Counted from the stretch's first letter, positions 8,456-17,373 are shown. The stretch: 59,905 nt of DNA from an uncultured Angelakisella sp. (GCA_910585525.1 CAJUFR010000010.1:1-59905); one strand, 5' to 3'. Translations and numbers: made by a program. The notes: a model not told the origin generated them from the sequence alone.

Positions 8456-8797
8456 TCATTCTTCGGTGGTGTCCTCGGTGTCCAGTTCCTCCAGAGGCTC
8501 TACCTCCAGGGAGAAGCAGCTGTCCTGCCGGCGGGGGAAACGGAAGGCCTTGCGGCGCCGGGCGGGGATGTCCCCCTGGCCGTTCTGGTCCAGGTAAAGC
8601 TGGGCGGCCCGCTGGATCACCGGCAGGGCCCGCTTCTGGGCGGCTACCAGCTGAAGCTGGCGGAGCATCAGCATCGTCCCCAGGAAGGAGATGACGGCGG
8701 CGCATCCCGCCACCGCCCCGGCGGCGAAGCCGATGTACCGCAGGGTGTGCTTGTTCAGGTGCTTGGCGGCGGTGTGCAGAGCCAGGTGGTTATTCAT
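8456..8797 (-). CDS. Small membrane-anchored protein
   Basis: This 113-residue product has a basic and His-rich N-terminus (NNHLALHTAAKHLNKHTLRY), one strong transmembrane segment (IGFAAGAVAGCAAVISFLGTMLML), and a cytosolic or external tail. The tail is basic in its middle (PARRRKAFRFPRRQ) and very acidic at its end (EVEPLEELDTEDTTEE). The ATG at 8797 is preferred; an upstream TTG at 8818 lacks a ribosome-binding site. It lies 32 bp downstream of rex on the same strand. No family was recognised. Confidence 0.6.
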   Translation of the reverse strand: MNNHLALHTAAKHLNKHTLRYIGFAAGAVAGCAAVISFLGTMLMLRQLQLVAAQKRALPVIQRAAQLYLDQNGQGDIPARRRKAFRFPRRQDSCFSLEVEPLEELDTEDTTEE

Positions 8798-8829
8798 AGA
8801 AAGACCTTCTTTCCTCAATAATAGTCAGA

Positions 8830-9495
8830 TCACCGCAGGGTGTTGGGCTGTTTGCCCTCGCTGTCCATGTGGGTCATCAGGTAGGAGAGGGTCATCAGGC
8901 TGTCCCCCAGGTGGACGTTGACGGTGGCGATGCCCTCGTAGTGATAGGAGAAGTCGTAGGAGGAGAAGTTCCAGAACCCCTCGATGCCCGCCGCCACCAG
9001 GCGGTCGGCCAGGCCGGCGGCAGCCTCCCGGGGGACGCAGATGATAGCCGCCTTGGGGCGGTGCTTCCGGCAGAATTCCTCCAGCTGGTCGATGTGGTAG
9101 ACCGGGGCCCCGGCCACGATGGAGCCCACCAGCCGGGGCTTCTCGTCAAAGGCGCCCACCAGCCGGAAGCCCCGCTTCTTGGAGCTGACCTGGGGGGCCA
9201 CCGCCTTACCCAGGTTGCCGGCCCCCACCAGGATGGCGGGGGTCTCGTTGCTCACCCCCAGGATGTCCCCGATCTCCCGGTGCAGCAATTCCACATTGTA
9301 CCCGTAGCCCTGCTGGCCAAAGCCGCCGAAGCAGTTGAGGTCCTGGCGTATCTGGGAGGCGGTGACCTTCATCAGCCGGGAGAGTTCCTTGGAGGAGATA
9401 CGGGAGATCCCCTTGCCCAGCAGATCCCGCAGGAACCGGTAGTACCGGGGCAGCCGCCGGATGACCGAGACAGAGACCGGGCGATCCTCTTTCAT
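8830..9495 (-). CDS. rex: Redox-sensing transcriptional repressor Rex
   Basis: Rex represses fermentation and anaerobic redox genes and releases DNA when NADH binds. The 221-residue product has an N-terminal winged helix (VIRRLPRYYRFLRDLL to QIRQDLNCFGGFGQQGYGYNV, about 10-70). It also has a Rossmann domain with GAGNLGKAV and GAFDEKPRLVG, and the C-terminal NFSSYDFSYHYEGIATVNVHL segment. Length and motif order match Clostridial Rex. It is transcribed from a near-consensus promoter, with the small membrane protein gene behind it. No clear Rex operator was found in its own upstream region. Confidence 0.95.
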   Translation of the reverse strand: MKEDRPVSVSVIRRLPRYYRFLRDLLGKGISRISSKELSRLMKVTASQIRQDLNCFGGFGQQGYGYNVELLHREIGDILGVSNETPAILVGAGNLGKAVAPQVSSKKRGFRLVGAFDEKPRLVGSIVAGAPVYHIDQLEEFCRKHRPKAAIICVPREAAAGLADRLVAAGIEGFWNFSSYDFSYHYEGIATVNVHLGDSLMTLSYLMTHMDSEGKQPNTLR

Positions 9496-9548
9496 AGGTG
9501 GCGTTCCCTCCTTTGCCGCAGACTGTCACGATTTTATCAGATGTTTTT

Positions 9549-9577
9549 ATTTTACCCCATCCTCTATCATTTGTCAA
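9549..9577 (-). promoter_or_regulatory. SigmaA promoter of rex
   Basis: The minus strand carries TTGACA, a 17-bp spacer and TAAAAT, about 55 bp upstream of the rex start codon. Confidence 0.75.
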
Positions 9578-9759
9578 ATCCCGCCAGGGGACATGCCGGG
9601 GGATGGAATATTTGGAAGAAATGAAAACTTTCGGTTAAATTTCCCCGGGAAGGATTCCAAAGCGGGGGTTTTTCGTTTATACTGTACAGTTAGAAGGGGT
9701 GGCGAGGGTTTTTGAAACGAAGGGTAAAACATCATCAGCAAGGACAGGAGAGAAGCGAC

Positions 9760-10209
9760 ATGCCAATGACCATAGAACCCAAGAGGGACGACCGCCCGGT
9801 GATCATGGTACTGGTCACCGACCAGTTCCGGTGCAAGCGGCTCATCACCGGGGGGCGGGTGCTGGCCGACCGGGACGGGGCCCAGCTGGAGGTGGTGAAC
9901 GTCATCGCCGCCGGGGCGGAGCGCAATCCCGACGCCATCGAGTACCTGTTCCAGGCCAGCCGGGAGAACGACGCCTCCATGACCATCCACTACAGCGCCA
10001 GCGCCCGGCCCCAGCGTTTTTTGGGGGAACTGATCCAAAAGCAGCGCCCGGCGGCGGTGGTCACCGGCCTGCCGGGGGAGGGCAGCACCCTGCTGCAAAA
10101 GCTGTGGATGCGGTTCGAGGACGAGGTGGATTTTTACGTGGTGGACCACGAAGGAGAACTGCGCCCGGTGACCCTGGCCGACCAGGCGGAGGTCCTCAAG
10201 CGGGCGTGA
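9760..10209 (+). CDS. Small soluble protein, universal-stress-protein-like
   Basis: The 149-residue product alternates strands and helices: VIMVLVTDQFRCKRLITGGRVLAD, QLEVVNVIAAG, AVVTGLPGEGSTLLQKLW. This pattern, with an initial nucleotide-binding-like strand and a late G-x-G-x(2)-S loop, suggests a UspA/HUP-type fold, but key motifs are not exact. AGGAGAG lies before the ATG at 9760. A TATACT box near 9678 could serve as its promoter. The hydrolase gene starts 29 bp downstream and is probably cotranscribed. Function is unknown. Confidence 0.65.
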   Translation: MPMTIEPKRDDRPVIMVLVTDQFRCKRLITGGRVLADRDGAQLEVVNVIAAGAERNPDAIEYLFQASRENDASMTIHYSASARPQRFLGELIQKQRPAAVVTGLPGEGSTLLQKLWMRFEDEVDFYVVDHEGELRPVTLADQAEVLKRA

Positions 10210-10238
10210 CTTGTGAAGATAGAAAGGGAGAAGCAGCT

Positions 10239-11228
10239 TTGAACAAGGAAGTTTTCACCTACCCCTCCTCCAACGGGAGGTGGCAGGTCTCGGCGCTCAT
10301 CTACACCCCCGACGAGGGCATGGTGGTCCGGGGGGTGGTGCAGCTGAGCCACGGGATGAGCGAATACGTCAAGCGGTACGAGCCTCTGGCCCGGGAACTG
10401 TGCCAGGCGGGGCTGGTATTTTGCGGCAACGACCACCTGGGCCACGGGGCCACCGCCCTGCTGAACCGGGAGAAGCTGGGCTACTTCGGCCCCCGCGGGG
10501 CCAGGAAGTTCCTGGTGGAGGACCTGGAACTGCTGCGCCGGGAGGTGGCGGGGCGGTACCCCGGGGTGCCCTATTTCCTGCTGGGGCACAGCATGGGTTC
10601 CTTTATCGCCCGGCTCTACGCCCGGCGGTTCGGCGGCAGCCTCAGCGGCCTGATCCTCAGCGGCACCGCCGGGAGGAACCTGGCCGCCGGCGCCGGGAAG
10701 GTGCTGGCCCGTGGGGTGGCGCTGGCCAAGGGGGACCGGTATATCTCGGACACGGTGTACGACATGGCCAACGGCAGCTTCCGCCGGGCCATCCCGGAAT
10801 CCAAGACCCCGGTGGACTGGCTGAGCAAGGACCCGGAGGTCTGCGCCGCCTACCTGCGGGACCCCCAGTGCGCCTTTAAGTTCACCGTTTCCGCCTACTA
10901 CGAACTGTTCTGCATGCTGGAGGAATGCAACTCCGGCCAGTGGTACCACGAGATGCCCAAGCGGCTGCCGGTCTACATCTTCTCCGGCGGCCAGGACCCG
11001 GTGGGCGCCATGGGGGCGGGCCCCCGGGAGGTGTACCAGAACCTGGTGCAGTCCGGCAGCCAGGACGTGAAGCTGAAACTCTACCCCCAGGGCCGCCACG
11101 AGATGTTCAACGAGGTGGAGAAGGAGGAGGTCAAGCAGGACCTGTTCCACTGGTTGGAGGCCCAGATGGAGCGCATCGCCCAGGGGGGACTGGTGGAGGA
11201 CGACGGGAGCATGCACCAGCCGCAGTAA
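10239..11228 (+). CDS. Alpha/beta hydrolase, monoacylglycerol lipase-like (Hydrolase_4)
   Basis: This 329-residue serine hydrolase belongs to the lysophospholipase/monoglyceride lipase group. Visible features are the QLSHGMSEYVKRYEPLARELC oxyanion region, GNDHLGHG, the nucleophile elbow GHSMG with S118, a candidate acid in FSGGQDPVG and the catalytic His in QGRHEMFNE. It starts at TTG 10239, since AAAGGGAG is correctly spaced and no ATG or GTG fits. There is no signal peptide, so it probably acts on intracellular esters. A strong terminator follows it. Confidence 0.85.
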   Translation: MNKEVFTYPSSNGRWQVSALIYTPDEGMVVRGVVQLSHGMSEYVKRYEPLARELCQAGLVFCGNDHLGHGATALLNREKLGYFGPRGARKFLVEDLELLRREVAGRYPGVPYFLLGHSMGSFIARLYARRFGGSLSGLILSGTAGRNLAAGAGKVLARGVALAKGDRYISDTVYDMANGSFRRAIPESKTPVDWLSKDPEVCAAYLRDPQCAFKFTVSAYYELFCMLEECNSGQWYHEMPKRLPVYIFSGGQDPVGAMGAGPREVYQNLVQSGSQDVKLKLYPQGRHEMFNEVEKEEVKQDLFHWLEAQMERIAQGGLVEDDGSMHQPQ

Positions 11229-11247
11229 AACAGAAATGGATAGCAAA

Positions 11248-11282
11248 GGGGGAGGCTGCTACCGGGCAGCCTCCCCCTTTCT
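11248..11282. terminator. Strong terminator between convergent genes
   Basis: Twelve-base arms GGGGGAGGCTGC and GCAGCCTCCCCC close a six-base loop. A TTTCTGTGTTTTT tract follows on the plus strand, serving the hydrolase gene and possibly the leftward Nramp-like gene. Confidence 0.8.
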
Positions 11283-11323
11283 GTGTTTTTCAGGGGCGGG
11301 TCACGATATCCCGTCCAAAACTC

Positions 11324-12547
11324 TTACCCGATCAGCTTCATGATCACATTATTCCAAAGCATGTTCAGCCCCATAGCCAGGGTGACGGTGCAGGCGATGG
11401 CCCCCAGAACGTTCTGGAAGGTGGAGTTGGTGTTCTGGCCCAGGATCTTCTTGTTGTTGCCGGCGATGACAAAGAAGATGGCGATGAAGGGGAGGAAGAA
11501 GCCGGACAGGGCCTGGGTCACCAGGATGATCTGGGTGGGGGTCTTGCCCATCATGGCCAGGATGGTGCCAAAGACGATGAGCAGGCAGGTGAATATCTTG
11601 CGGACGTTGTCCTTGTTCTCCCAGTGGAGCAGACGGCTGATGATCATGCCGCACATGAAGGGGGTGGCGATGCTGGAGGAGAGACCGGCCAGGAAGAGGC
11701 CCAGGTCACCGATGATCCGGGCGGAACTGCCCAGCACGGGTTCCAGGGACTGGGAGAACACCACGGGGTTGCTGATGACGGTGCCGGTGCCGAACAGCAC
11801 GGTGCCGGCGGTGATGATGATGGCCAGGGTCATCAGGACCCCCAGGATGACGTTGAAGCGGGTGTCGAACTTGGCGTCGTCAAAGCCTTCGTCCCCCCGG
11901 TACTTCTCCTGGCAGCCCATGGAGTGGTAGACCAGGTTGATGGCGATGATGGTGGTGCCGATAAGGCCCATGGCGTTGACCAGTCCGCCCTCCGGCAGGC
12001 TGGGGACGATGCCCATGGCTACCTTGCCCCAGTCCGGCTTGGAGAGGAACATGGTGACCACGAACAGCACGCCCATAGCTACCACGAAGAACTGGCAGAT
12101 GACCTCCAGCAGCTTGGGGGTACCGAAGCAGACGGTGGCGATGGCGATGGCCCCCACCACCAGGCCGGTGACGGCCACGGGCAGCCCGGTGAGGTCGGCC
12201 AGGCCGTTGGCGGCGCCGATCTCGTTGCCGGCCATAAAGCCCAGGCCGGTGAAGAGGATGGCCAGGCCCATAAAGACGGCGACGAAGTTCTTCCAGCCCT
12301 TGCTGTCGCTTATGCCCAGGGTGGTCTCGATGACGCTCTGGCCGCTGTAGGCGGCGATGCGGGCGGAGATATCCATCAGGATGATGGAGGCGATGCCGGA
12401 AAAGACCACGGTCCACAGCAGCGCGAACTGGAAGTTAGTGCCGGAGACGGTAGAAGTGGTGATGGTGCCGGGGCCGATGAAGGCGCTGGCGATAATGGCG
12501 GCCGGGCCCATGTTCTTCAGCTTTTCAATGAACGATTTCTTTTTCAT
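11324..12547 (-). CDS. Nramp (SLC11)-fold transporter lacking the metal-binding motifs
   Basis: This 407-residue protein has 11 hydrophobic segments and aligns with the Nramp fold from GPAAIIASAF onward. True metal transporters carry DPGN in TM1; here residues 25-28 read GPGT. The TM6 MPH motif is replaced by AIN within GTTIIAINLVYHSMG (about 197-210). All three canonical metal-ligand positions are therefore lost, which argues against Mn/Fe import. Divergent Nramp proteins of this kind (e.g. the B. subtilis YcsG group) sit in organic nitrogen or acid operons. GAGGAGG precedes the ATG. It is the third gene behind the LctP-like permease, regulated with it by the adjacent PucR protein; an organic substrate is inferred. 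Confidence 0.8.
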   Translation of the reverse strand: MKKKSFIEKLKNMGPAAIIASAFIGPGTITTSTVSGTNFQFALLWTVVFSGIASIILMDISARIAAYSGQSVIETTLGISDSKGWKNFVAVFMGLAILFTGLGFMAGNEIGAANGLADLTGLPVAVTGLVVGAIAIATVCFGTPKLLEVICQFFVVAMGVLFVVTMFLSKPDWGKVAMGIVPSLPEGGLVNAMGLIGTTIIAINLVYHSMGCQEKYRGDEGFDDAKFDTRFNVILGVLMTLAIIITAGTVLFGTGTVISNPVVFSQSLEPVLGSSARIIGDLGLFLAGLSSSIATPFMCGMIISRLLHWENKDNVRKIFTCLLIVFGTILAMMGKTPTQIILVTQALSGFFLPFIAIFFVIAGNNKKILGQNTNSTFQNVLGAIACTVTLAMGLNMLWNNVIMKLIG

Positions 12548-12657
12548 GTGTCGTCCTCCTCAATTTTGTCTGCACCGTTGTTTTTCTCACAGGTCAGGAC
12601 CAATTTCTAAGGGGCTATCCACCTCCCTGCACAGCTTGGTCGGGGTATCGAGAAAGA

Positions 12658-12861
12658 TCATTTCTTGTTGGAAAAGAGTTTGATCACCATTGAGACGGGA
12701 GCGATGGCCATCCCTGCCACGATAAGACCCATCCCCAGGTAGACCAGCGCCTCCAGGGAGAACCGGAACCCGCAGCATATGACGGGGAAGGAAAGCAGGA
12801 TGAGCAGGAAGGCCAGGGTCTGCCGGCCGAAGTCGGTGGCGAAGAAGTTCTGCTTTTTCAT
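12658..12861 (-). CDS. Small two-helix membrane protein
   Basis: The 67-residue product has two hydrophobic segments (TLAFLLILLSFPVICCGF and LEALVYLGMGLIVAGMAIAPVSMVI) and Lys-rich ends. It sits between the LctP-like permease (16 bp upstream) and the Nramp-like gene, with GGGAGGG before its ATG. Its position suggests an accessory subunit of one of the two transporters. I do not recognise its family. Confidence 0.65.
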   Translation of the reverse strand: MKKQNFFATDFGRQTLAFLLILLSFPVICCGFRFSLEALVYLGMGLIVAGMAIAPVSMVIKLFSNKK

Positions 12862-12877
12862 ATCGGTGGACCCTCCC

Positions 12878-14488
12878 TTACAGAATGACCAGCAGGGCGA
12901 ACAGGATGACCCCCACCAGGATCGAGGTGGCGATGCTCAGGGGGAGCACTTTTTTGAGGACCTCCCCTTCCCTGCCTAGGATGCCGGCGGTGGTGGTGCC
13001 CAGGATGACGTTGCCTGGACAGATGCCGATGGAGCCTCCCGCTGTCTGGGCCCCCAGGATGGCGGCAGCGTCCAGCCCAAGGAGGTTGGCGGTGGTCAGC
13101 TGGAACTCCCCGAACAGGATGTTGGAAGCCATGTTGCTGCTGGTCATAAAGGAGCCCATCATCCCCACCAGGGGGGCCAGCAGGGCGTAGCCCTGGCCCA
13201 GCACGGCGGAGACCCCCTGGGCCAGCACCACCGTCTGGCCGGTGCTGCTCATGATGCGGGACATCAGCAGGAACCCCAGCACCGCCAGGCTGGAGGGTAT
13301 CGTCTTTTTCACGGTGCGCTGGAGCACCTCCTTGCCCTGGCCCCGGGCGATCCAGCCGTGCCTGCGGTAGTAGACAAAGCCGATGAGGGCGGAGATGCTG
13401 AGGAACATGCTGGCGTGGGTGAAGATGGCCAGGGGTGAGTATTGGGCTACCGCCGGGTTGACGTAGTGGTAGCCGGTGGACATCTCCGGGAAGGCGAAGC
13501 CCAGCTTCACCTGGCCCAGCAGGTTTTTCACCGGGGGCACCAGCAGCACCACCAGGGTGATGACGGTAAGGGCGTAGTAGGGCAGGAATGCCTGGTGGAG
13601 GTTCATATCCCTGGGGTAGTCCTCCGCCCCGGCGCTCCCCTTGGGGGAGCGGTCCATGATGCTGCTGTTTTCCGCCTGCCAGGGGGTGTTGTACCAGCTG
13701 GAGCGGCCCAGCAGCAGGCTGGCCGCCAGGGCGACGCAGGCGGGGACGAAGCAGGCCAATGTCTGGTTCACCTGGCCCAGCAGCACCTGGCCGCCGCCGT
13801 GGATCAGGGAGATGACCAGCACCGCCGGCAGACCCTTTTTCAGGCCGTTCATCCCGGCGTAGAACCAGCAGATCATAACGCCGGTGATCAAATTCCACAG
13901 CCAGATGAAGAAGGTGGCGTAAAGGGCGGTGCGCAGCAGCAGCGCCGGGTCCTCCCCCAGGTTGGCTTGCAGCGCTAGGGCGTCCCAGGCCATGGCCAGG
14001 GTGCCGAAGGTCTGGCCCCAGGCCGAGGCGATGAGGGAGATGATCACCGCCCACATGGGGGACATGCCGATGCCCACCAGCAGCGGCGCTCCCACCGCCA
14101 CCGGCACCCCGAAGCCGGTGATGCCCTGCAAAAAGCTGCCGAACACCCAGCTGAAGATGAGTATCTGCAACAGCTCGTTGGGGGCGAACTTCCGCAGCCC
14201 TGCCTGGAACACGGTGAAGGCCCGGGCCTCGTTGGCGATCTCGTAGGCCAGGATGGCCGGCCAGACCACGATGAGGATGGACAGGGCGCTCCAGATGCCT
14301 TTGGCGCACCCCATGGCGATGAGGGGGATATCCGCCTTATATAAGGTAAGACTGACGATGATGGCGGCAAACAGCCCCACCGGGATGGCCTGCACCGCCC
14401 CCCACTGGAATTTGACCATCAGCACCAGCAGGATGATGATGGGCAGGGCGGCTGTGATCCACATAAGAAAATTGACTGGTATCTCCAT
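12878..14488 (-). CDS. L-lactate permease (LctP) family transporter
   Basis: This 536-residue, about 14-TM permease belongs to the LctP/GlcA family, whose members carry lactate or glycolate with protons. Family marks include the N-terminal WITAALPIIILLVLMVKFQW, the IVVWPAILAYEIANEA helix, the conserved FLQGITGFGVPVAVGAPLL loop and the late SNMASNILFGEFQ and PGNVILGTTTAGI segments. It is divergent from a PucR regulator, and a two-transporter operon follows. Oxamate is an isostere of lactate and pyruvate. Given the nearby oxamate carbamoyltransferase genes, I infer that oxamate or a related 2-oxoacid amide may be the real substrate, but lactate or glycolate is equally compatible with the sequence. 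Confidence 0.88.
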   Translation of the reverse strand: MEIPVNFLMWITAALPIIILLVLMVKFQWGAVQAIPVGLFAAIIVSLTLYKADIPLIAMGCAKGIWSALSILIVVWPAILAYEIANEARAFTVFQAGLRKFAPNELLQILIFSWVFGSFLQGITGFGVPVAVGAPLLVGIGMSPMWAVIISLIASAWGQTFGTLAMAWDALALQANLGEDPALLLRTALYATFFIWLWNLITGVMICWFYAGMNGLKKGLPAVLVISLIHGGGQVLLGQVNQTLACFVPACVALAASLLLGRSSWYNTPWQAENSSIMDRSPKGSAGAEDYPRDMNLHQAFLPYYALTVITLVVLLVPPVKNLLGQVKLGFAFPEMSTGYHYVNPAVAQYSPLAIFTHASMFLSISALIGFVYYRRHGWIARGQGKEVLQRTVKKTIPSSLAVLGFLLMSRIMSSTGQTVVLAQGVSAVLGQGYALLAPLVGMMGSFMTSSNMASNILFGEFQLTTANLLGLDAAAILGAQTAGGSIGICPGNVILGTTTAGILGREGEVLKKVLPLSIATSILVGVILFALLVIL

Positions 14489-15045
14489 GGTAACTCCCTT
14501 GCAAATGTTGTCGGCTGCCGGGGCCCTGGGGGGGTGCGGCCTTTGGGGAGCCGCGCCCGGCGGGGGCCTGGCCTTGCCGCCCCGGGAAGGGGATGTTTTC
14601 CGGCGGCTGTACCCGCTGCCGCCGGGCTGTACACATCCTATTCACAACTTGGGGCACCTTGAGTATAGCCCTTTACCGGCAAGTCCACACTGTTCCGGGC
14701 TACAAAAAACCGCTGTCCCGGTTGTGTACGGCGCACAATCCGTCCCCCTTTTCCCCAATTTTTCCCCGGCAGGGGGGCTTTTCCTGTCCAATGCGACAAC
14801 GGAAAGCCGGTGATTTTGTGGTGCCGTCACAGGCCGGAGCGGGGGAAATTGTGAGATGTTCCAATGACAACCTCCGGCCCTTCCCCTATAATAGAAGCCG
14901 TAGACCAAAACACAGAACTCTCTCTTTCCCCTCCCCCCTGTTCCCCGTCCCGTGGCGGGGCCGTCCTGCCCTTGTGTGCCTGTTCCCTCCGGGGCAGCGG
15001 GCGCACTTGGCGTACCATTCGATCACGGAAGGAAAAGGGAAAGAA
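14489..15045. promoter_or_regulatory. Divergent control region between LctP-like operon and pucR-type gene
   Basis: The rightward promoter ATGACA, 17 bp and TATAAT is at 14864-14892. A leftward -10 TATACT near 14666-14671 has no good -35, which fits activator dependence. Candidate operator elements share TTGTG half-sites: TTGTGAA (minus) at 14641-14647, the inverted repeat TTGTG-N7-CACAA at 14722-14738, and TTGTGA at 14849-14854. A GC-rich inverted repeat (CCGGCGGC/GCCGCCGG, 14600-14625) lies in the leftward leader. No gene is visible in this 557-bp region. Confidence 0.5.
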
Positions 15046-16725
15046 ATGTTTACCATAGCGGACCTTCTCAAACTGCCAGATATCCAGGGCATTCGGCTGC
15101 TGGCCGGGGCCGGCGGGGTGGAAAACGAGATCTCCCGTACCAACATCATGGACAACCCGGACACCTTTGACTGGCTCATCTCCGGGGAACTGCTCCTCTC
15201 CACCGGCTACATCTTCCGGGAGGACGAGGAGTTGCAGCGCCGCCTCATCCACCGGGTGGCGGAGATCGGCTGCGCCGGTATGGCCATCAAGACCAACCGC
15301 TATCTTTCGGCGGTGCCCCCCTGCATGATCCAGGAGGCGGAGCGGCTGGGCTTCCCGCTGCTGGAACTGCCCTACGGCCACTCCCTCTCCACCATCAGCG
15401 AGATCGTCAGCAAACAGATCTACCAGCCCCGGGAGGACCGGTTCGCCCAGACCATGGCCATCCAGCGGCAGCTGACCATGGCCTCCCTCAAGCCCGGCAG
15501 CTTGCAGGAGATCGCCCGCATCGCGGTGGGGTGCATGAACGACCCCATCCTCATCCTGGACAGCAACTGGCGGCTGCTGGCCTGGGAGGACTGTCCCAGC
15601 AACCCCTTCCCCCTGGAGCAGATACTGGCCCCCCGGCGCAAGGCGGCGGTGCTGCCCCGGGAGTTCACCCAGGGAATGCCAAAGACGCTGGACATGTTCC
15701 GCAAGCCCATCACCCGGCACTACTCCCTGGACAACGGGCACCAGATCATCTGCCGGGTGGTGCCGGTGGCGGTGTTCGACAGCGGCACCTACGGCTACCT
15801 TGTGGTGTGGGAGACGGTGCGCACCCTGGACGCCGACGACTACATGACCCTGGAGCAGATCGCCGTCAGCGTCGCCATCGAGCGCATCCGGGTGCGGGAG
15901 ATGGAGGAGGTCAAGGTGCGGATGCGCCGGGACTTCTTCGACGACCTCCTGTCCGGCAACATCGAATCCCTTTCCGCCATCCGCTCCCTGGCGGAACTCC
16001 ACGGCATCAAGCCGGACATCCCCTACCGCTGCCTGCTGGTGCGGTACGCCTGGGAGGAGGCCGGGGGGAGCGGCCAGCCCGCCAGCAAGCTGGACACCAA
16101 CGCCGAACTCTGCGCCGAACTCTGCACCCGCACCGCCAAGAGCCTGGGGGCGCCGGTCATCGCCATCCCCCACAGCGTCCACGTGGTGCTGCTGTTCGGG
16201 GCACCGGGCCAGGACCGGGAGGACAATATCCGCCAGTACACCGAGGAACTCCACGAGGCCCTGTCGGCCCACTTCTCCCCCGGCAATCTCCTGATCGTGG
16301 TCAGCGGGGTGGTGGAGAACATCACCCGCATCGCCGAGGCATACCGGGACGTCCAGAGCCTGTCCCGGGTCCTCCGGGGGACCGGCCCCCTGGGCTCCCC
16401 TGTCTTTGTGGAGGACTACTCGGTGTTCTACCTGCTGGAAAAATATGTGGACCGCCAGGACCTGGCCGACTTTGCCCAAAAGGCCCTGGGGGAACTGATG
16501 GCCTACGACAGCGAGAACCACTCCCACCTGCTCCAGACCCTGGACGTCTACTTCTCCCGCTCCGGCAGCATCACCGAGGTGGCAAAGCAGATGTACATCC
16601 ACCGCAACACCTGTGTGTACCGGCTGGAAAAAATAAAAGCCATCCTCCACGATGACTTTTCAAACCCTATGAAGCTGCTGCGGTATCAGATCGCGTTGCT
16701 GGCTTTGAAGATCATTGAGCACTGA
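15046..16725 (+). CDS. PucR-family transcriptional regulator (LctP/Nramp-like operon)
   Basis: This 559-residue regulator has the three-part PucR layout. The N-terminal PucR domain (1-125) includes FTIADLLKLPDIQGIRLLAG and SGELLLSTGYIF. A GAF-like GGDEF-related middle follows, and the C-terminal CdaR-type helix-turn-helix is at about 510-555 (TLDVYFSRSGSITEVAKQMYIHRNTCVYRLEKI). PucR proteins are usually activators of purine, allantoin or related nitrogen catabolism, responding to pathway intermediates. It starts at the ATG at 15046 after GGAAAAGGGAAAG, and it is divergent from the LctP-like operon, its likely target. It is a distinct paralogue of the 18559-20157 regulator. Confidence 0.88.
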   Translation: MFTIADLLKLPDIQGIRLLAGAGGVENEISRTNIMDNPDTFDWLISGELLLSTGYIFREDEELQRRLIHRVAEIGCAGMAIKTNRYLSAVPPCMIQEAERLGFPLLELPYGHSLSTISEIVSKQIYQPREDRFAQTMAIQRQLTMASLKPGSLQEIARIAVGCMNDPILILDSNWRLLAWEDCPSNPFPLEQILAPRRKAAVLPREFTQGMPKTLDMFRKPITRHYSLDNGHQIICRVVPVAVFDSGTYGYLVVWETVRTLDADDYMTLEQIAVSVAIERIRVREMEEVKVRMRRDFFDDLLSGNIESLSAIRSLAELHGIKPDIPYRCLLVRYAWEEAGGSGQPASKLDTNAELCAELCTRTAKSLGAPVIAIPHSVHVVLLFGAPGQDREDNIRQYTEELHEALSAHFSPGNLLIVVSGVVENITRIAEAYRDVQSLSRVLRGTGPLGSPVFVEDYSVFYLLEKYVDRQDLADFAQKALGELMAYDSENHSHLLQTLDVYFSRSGSITEVAKQMYIHRNTCVYRLEKIKAILHDDFSNPMKLLRYQIALLALKIIEH

Positions 16726-16754
16726 GGGCATAAGACTTTCTTAGGAACACCCCC

Positions 16755-16785
16755 GACCCGGACGTTAAGGCGTTCGGGTCTTTTT
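16755..16785 (+). terminator. Rho-independent terminator after the PucR gene
   Basis: GACCCG and CGGGTC arms flank a 14-base loop and are followed by TTTTT. The hairpin overlaps the 3' end of the convergent SLOG gene. Confidence 0.7.
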
Positions 16786-17274
16786 GGCGATGTTGATGAC
16801 CGGAACACCCATCTTCTCCGCATAGTTGACGGTGTGACCTGTCCCGCTTTTTCTGTAGCACATGTAGGCGATGCAAACAGATGAATGATCGACTAGGTAT
16901 CGGTTGCGTTGATAATAGGCTCCCGGAAAATATTCTGGCGAAAGCACCACCGTTTTGGAGCAGGCTGCCTGGATCGATCTATACTGCTGGATCTCTTCCG
17001 CTGTCCAGTTCCCCTCTTGCAGATACTGCTTTTCAAAAGGCAGGACCTGGATCAGACGGATACTGGGATATGTTTGCTTAACTTTTAATATGACCTCCGA
17101 CGCAAGAGCGTCAAAGCCCCGGGCGCCACCCGTTCCAAAATACTGGTATCCCTTTTGGACAAGTTCCTCCACCACTCTTATTATGCGATGCTCAACATCT
17201 GAAACCGGTTCTGTTATTTTTCGATGACCTGTAAAACAGGCTGTTTTTGGACGAAGTTCTAACACTCTTTCCAT
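16765..17274 (-). CDS. SLOG-domain protein, DUF1273/YpsA-like
   Basis: The 169-residue protein begins with TACFTGHRKITEP, the nucleotide-binding signature of the SLOG superfamily (DprA/YpsA-like), followed by the GTGGARGFDALASEVILK phosphate-binding loop. A late VVLSPEYFPGAYYQRNRYLVDHS segment completes the Rossmann-like fold. Relatives are often linked to mobile elements and nucleotide-signal sensing, but no ligand is assigned. GC content is clearly lower than that of both flanking PucR modules. It is transcribed from its own promoter, divergent from a small XRE gene. Recent acquisition with that gene is inferred. Confidence 0.8.
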   Translation of the reverse strand: MERVLELRPKTACFTGHRKITEPVSDVEHRIIRVVEELVQKGYQYFGTGGARGFDALASEVILKVKQTYPSIRLIQVLPFEKQYLQEGNWTAEEIQQYRSIQAACSKTVVLSPEYFPGAYYQRNRYLVDHSSVCIAYMCYRKSGTGHTVNYAEKMGVPVINIAKKTRTP

Positions 17275-17329
17275 CCATACACCCCCCTGCTTGGAGCCAA
17301 CACTTTAAATATGGCACTGTCATTGTTTT

Positions 17330-17359
17330 ATTATATCATTGTATTGCCATAAATAACAA
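17330..17359 (-). promoter_or_regulatory. Promoter of the SLOG gene
   Basis: Minus-strand TTGTTA, 18 bp and TATAAT lie about 55 bp before the start codon. The site overlaps the divergent promoter at 17344-17373, so one bound protein could affect both. Confidence 0.55.
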
Positions 17360-17373
17360 TCACAGTCTATAAA
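17344..17373 (+). promoter_or_regulatory. Promoter of the small XRE gene
   Basis: TTGCCA, 18 bp and TATAAA lie 30-40 bp before the XRE start and physically overlap the SLOG promoter. Confidence 0.5.

Noticed and set aside
11324..12547. Annotation as a manganese/iron transporter MntH
   Set aside because: The DPGN and MPH metal-binding motifs are replaced by GPGT and AIN, so the fold is accepted but the metal function is not.
10925..12610. A 561-codon plus-strand open frame opposite the Nramp-like gene
   Set aside because: The translation is a Gln/Asp/Gly-rich shadow without motifs; the minus strand has a hydrophobic Nramp fold and a good ribosome-binding site.
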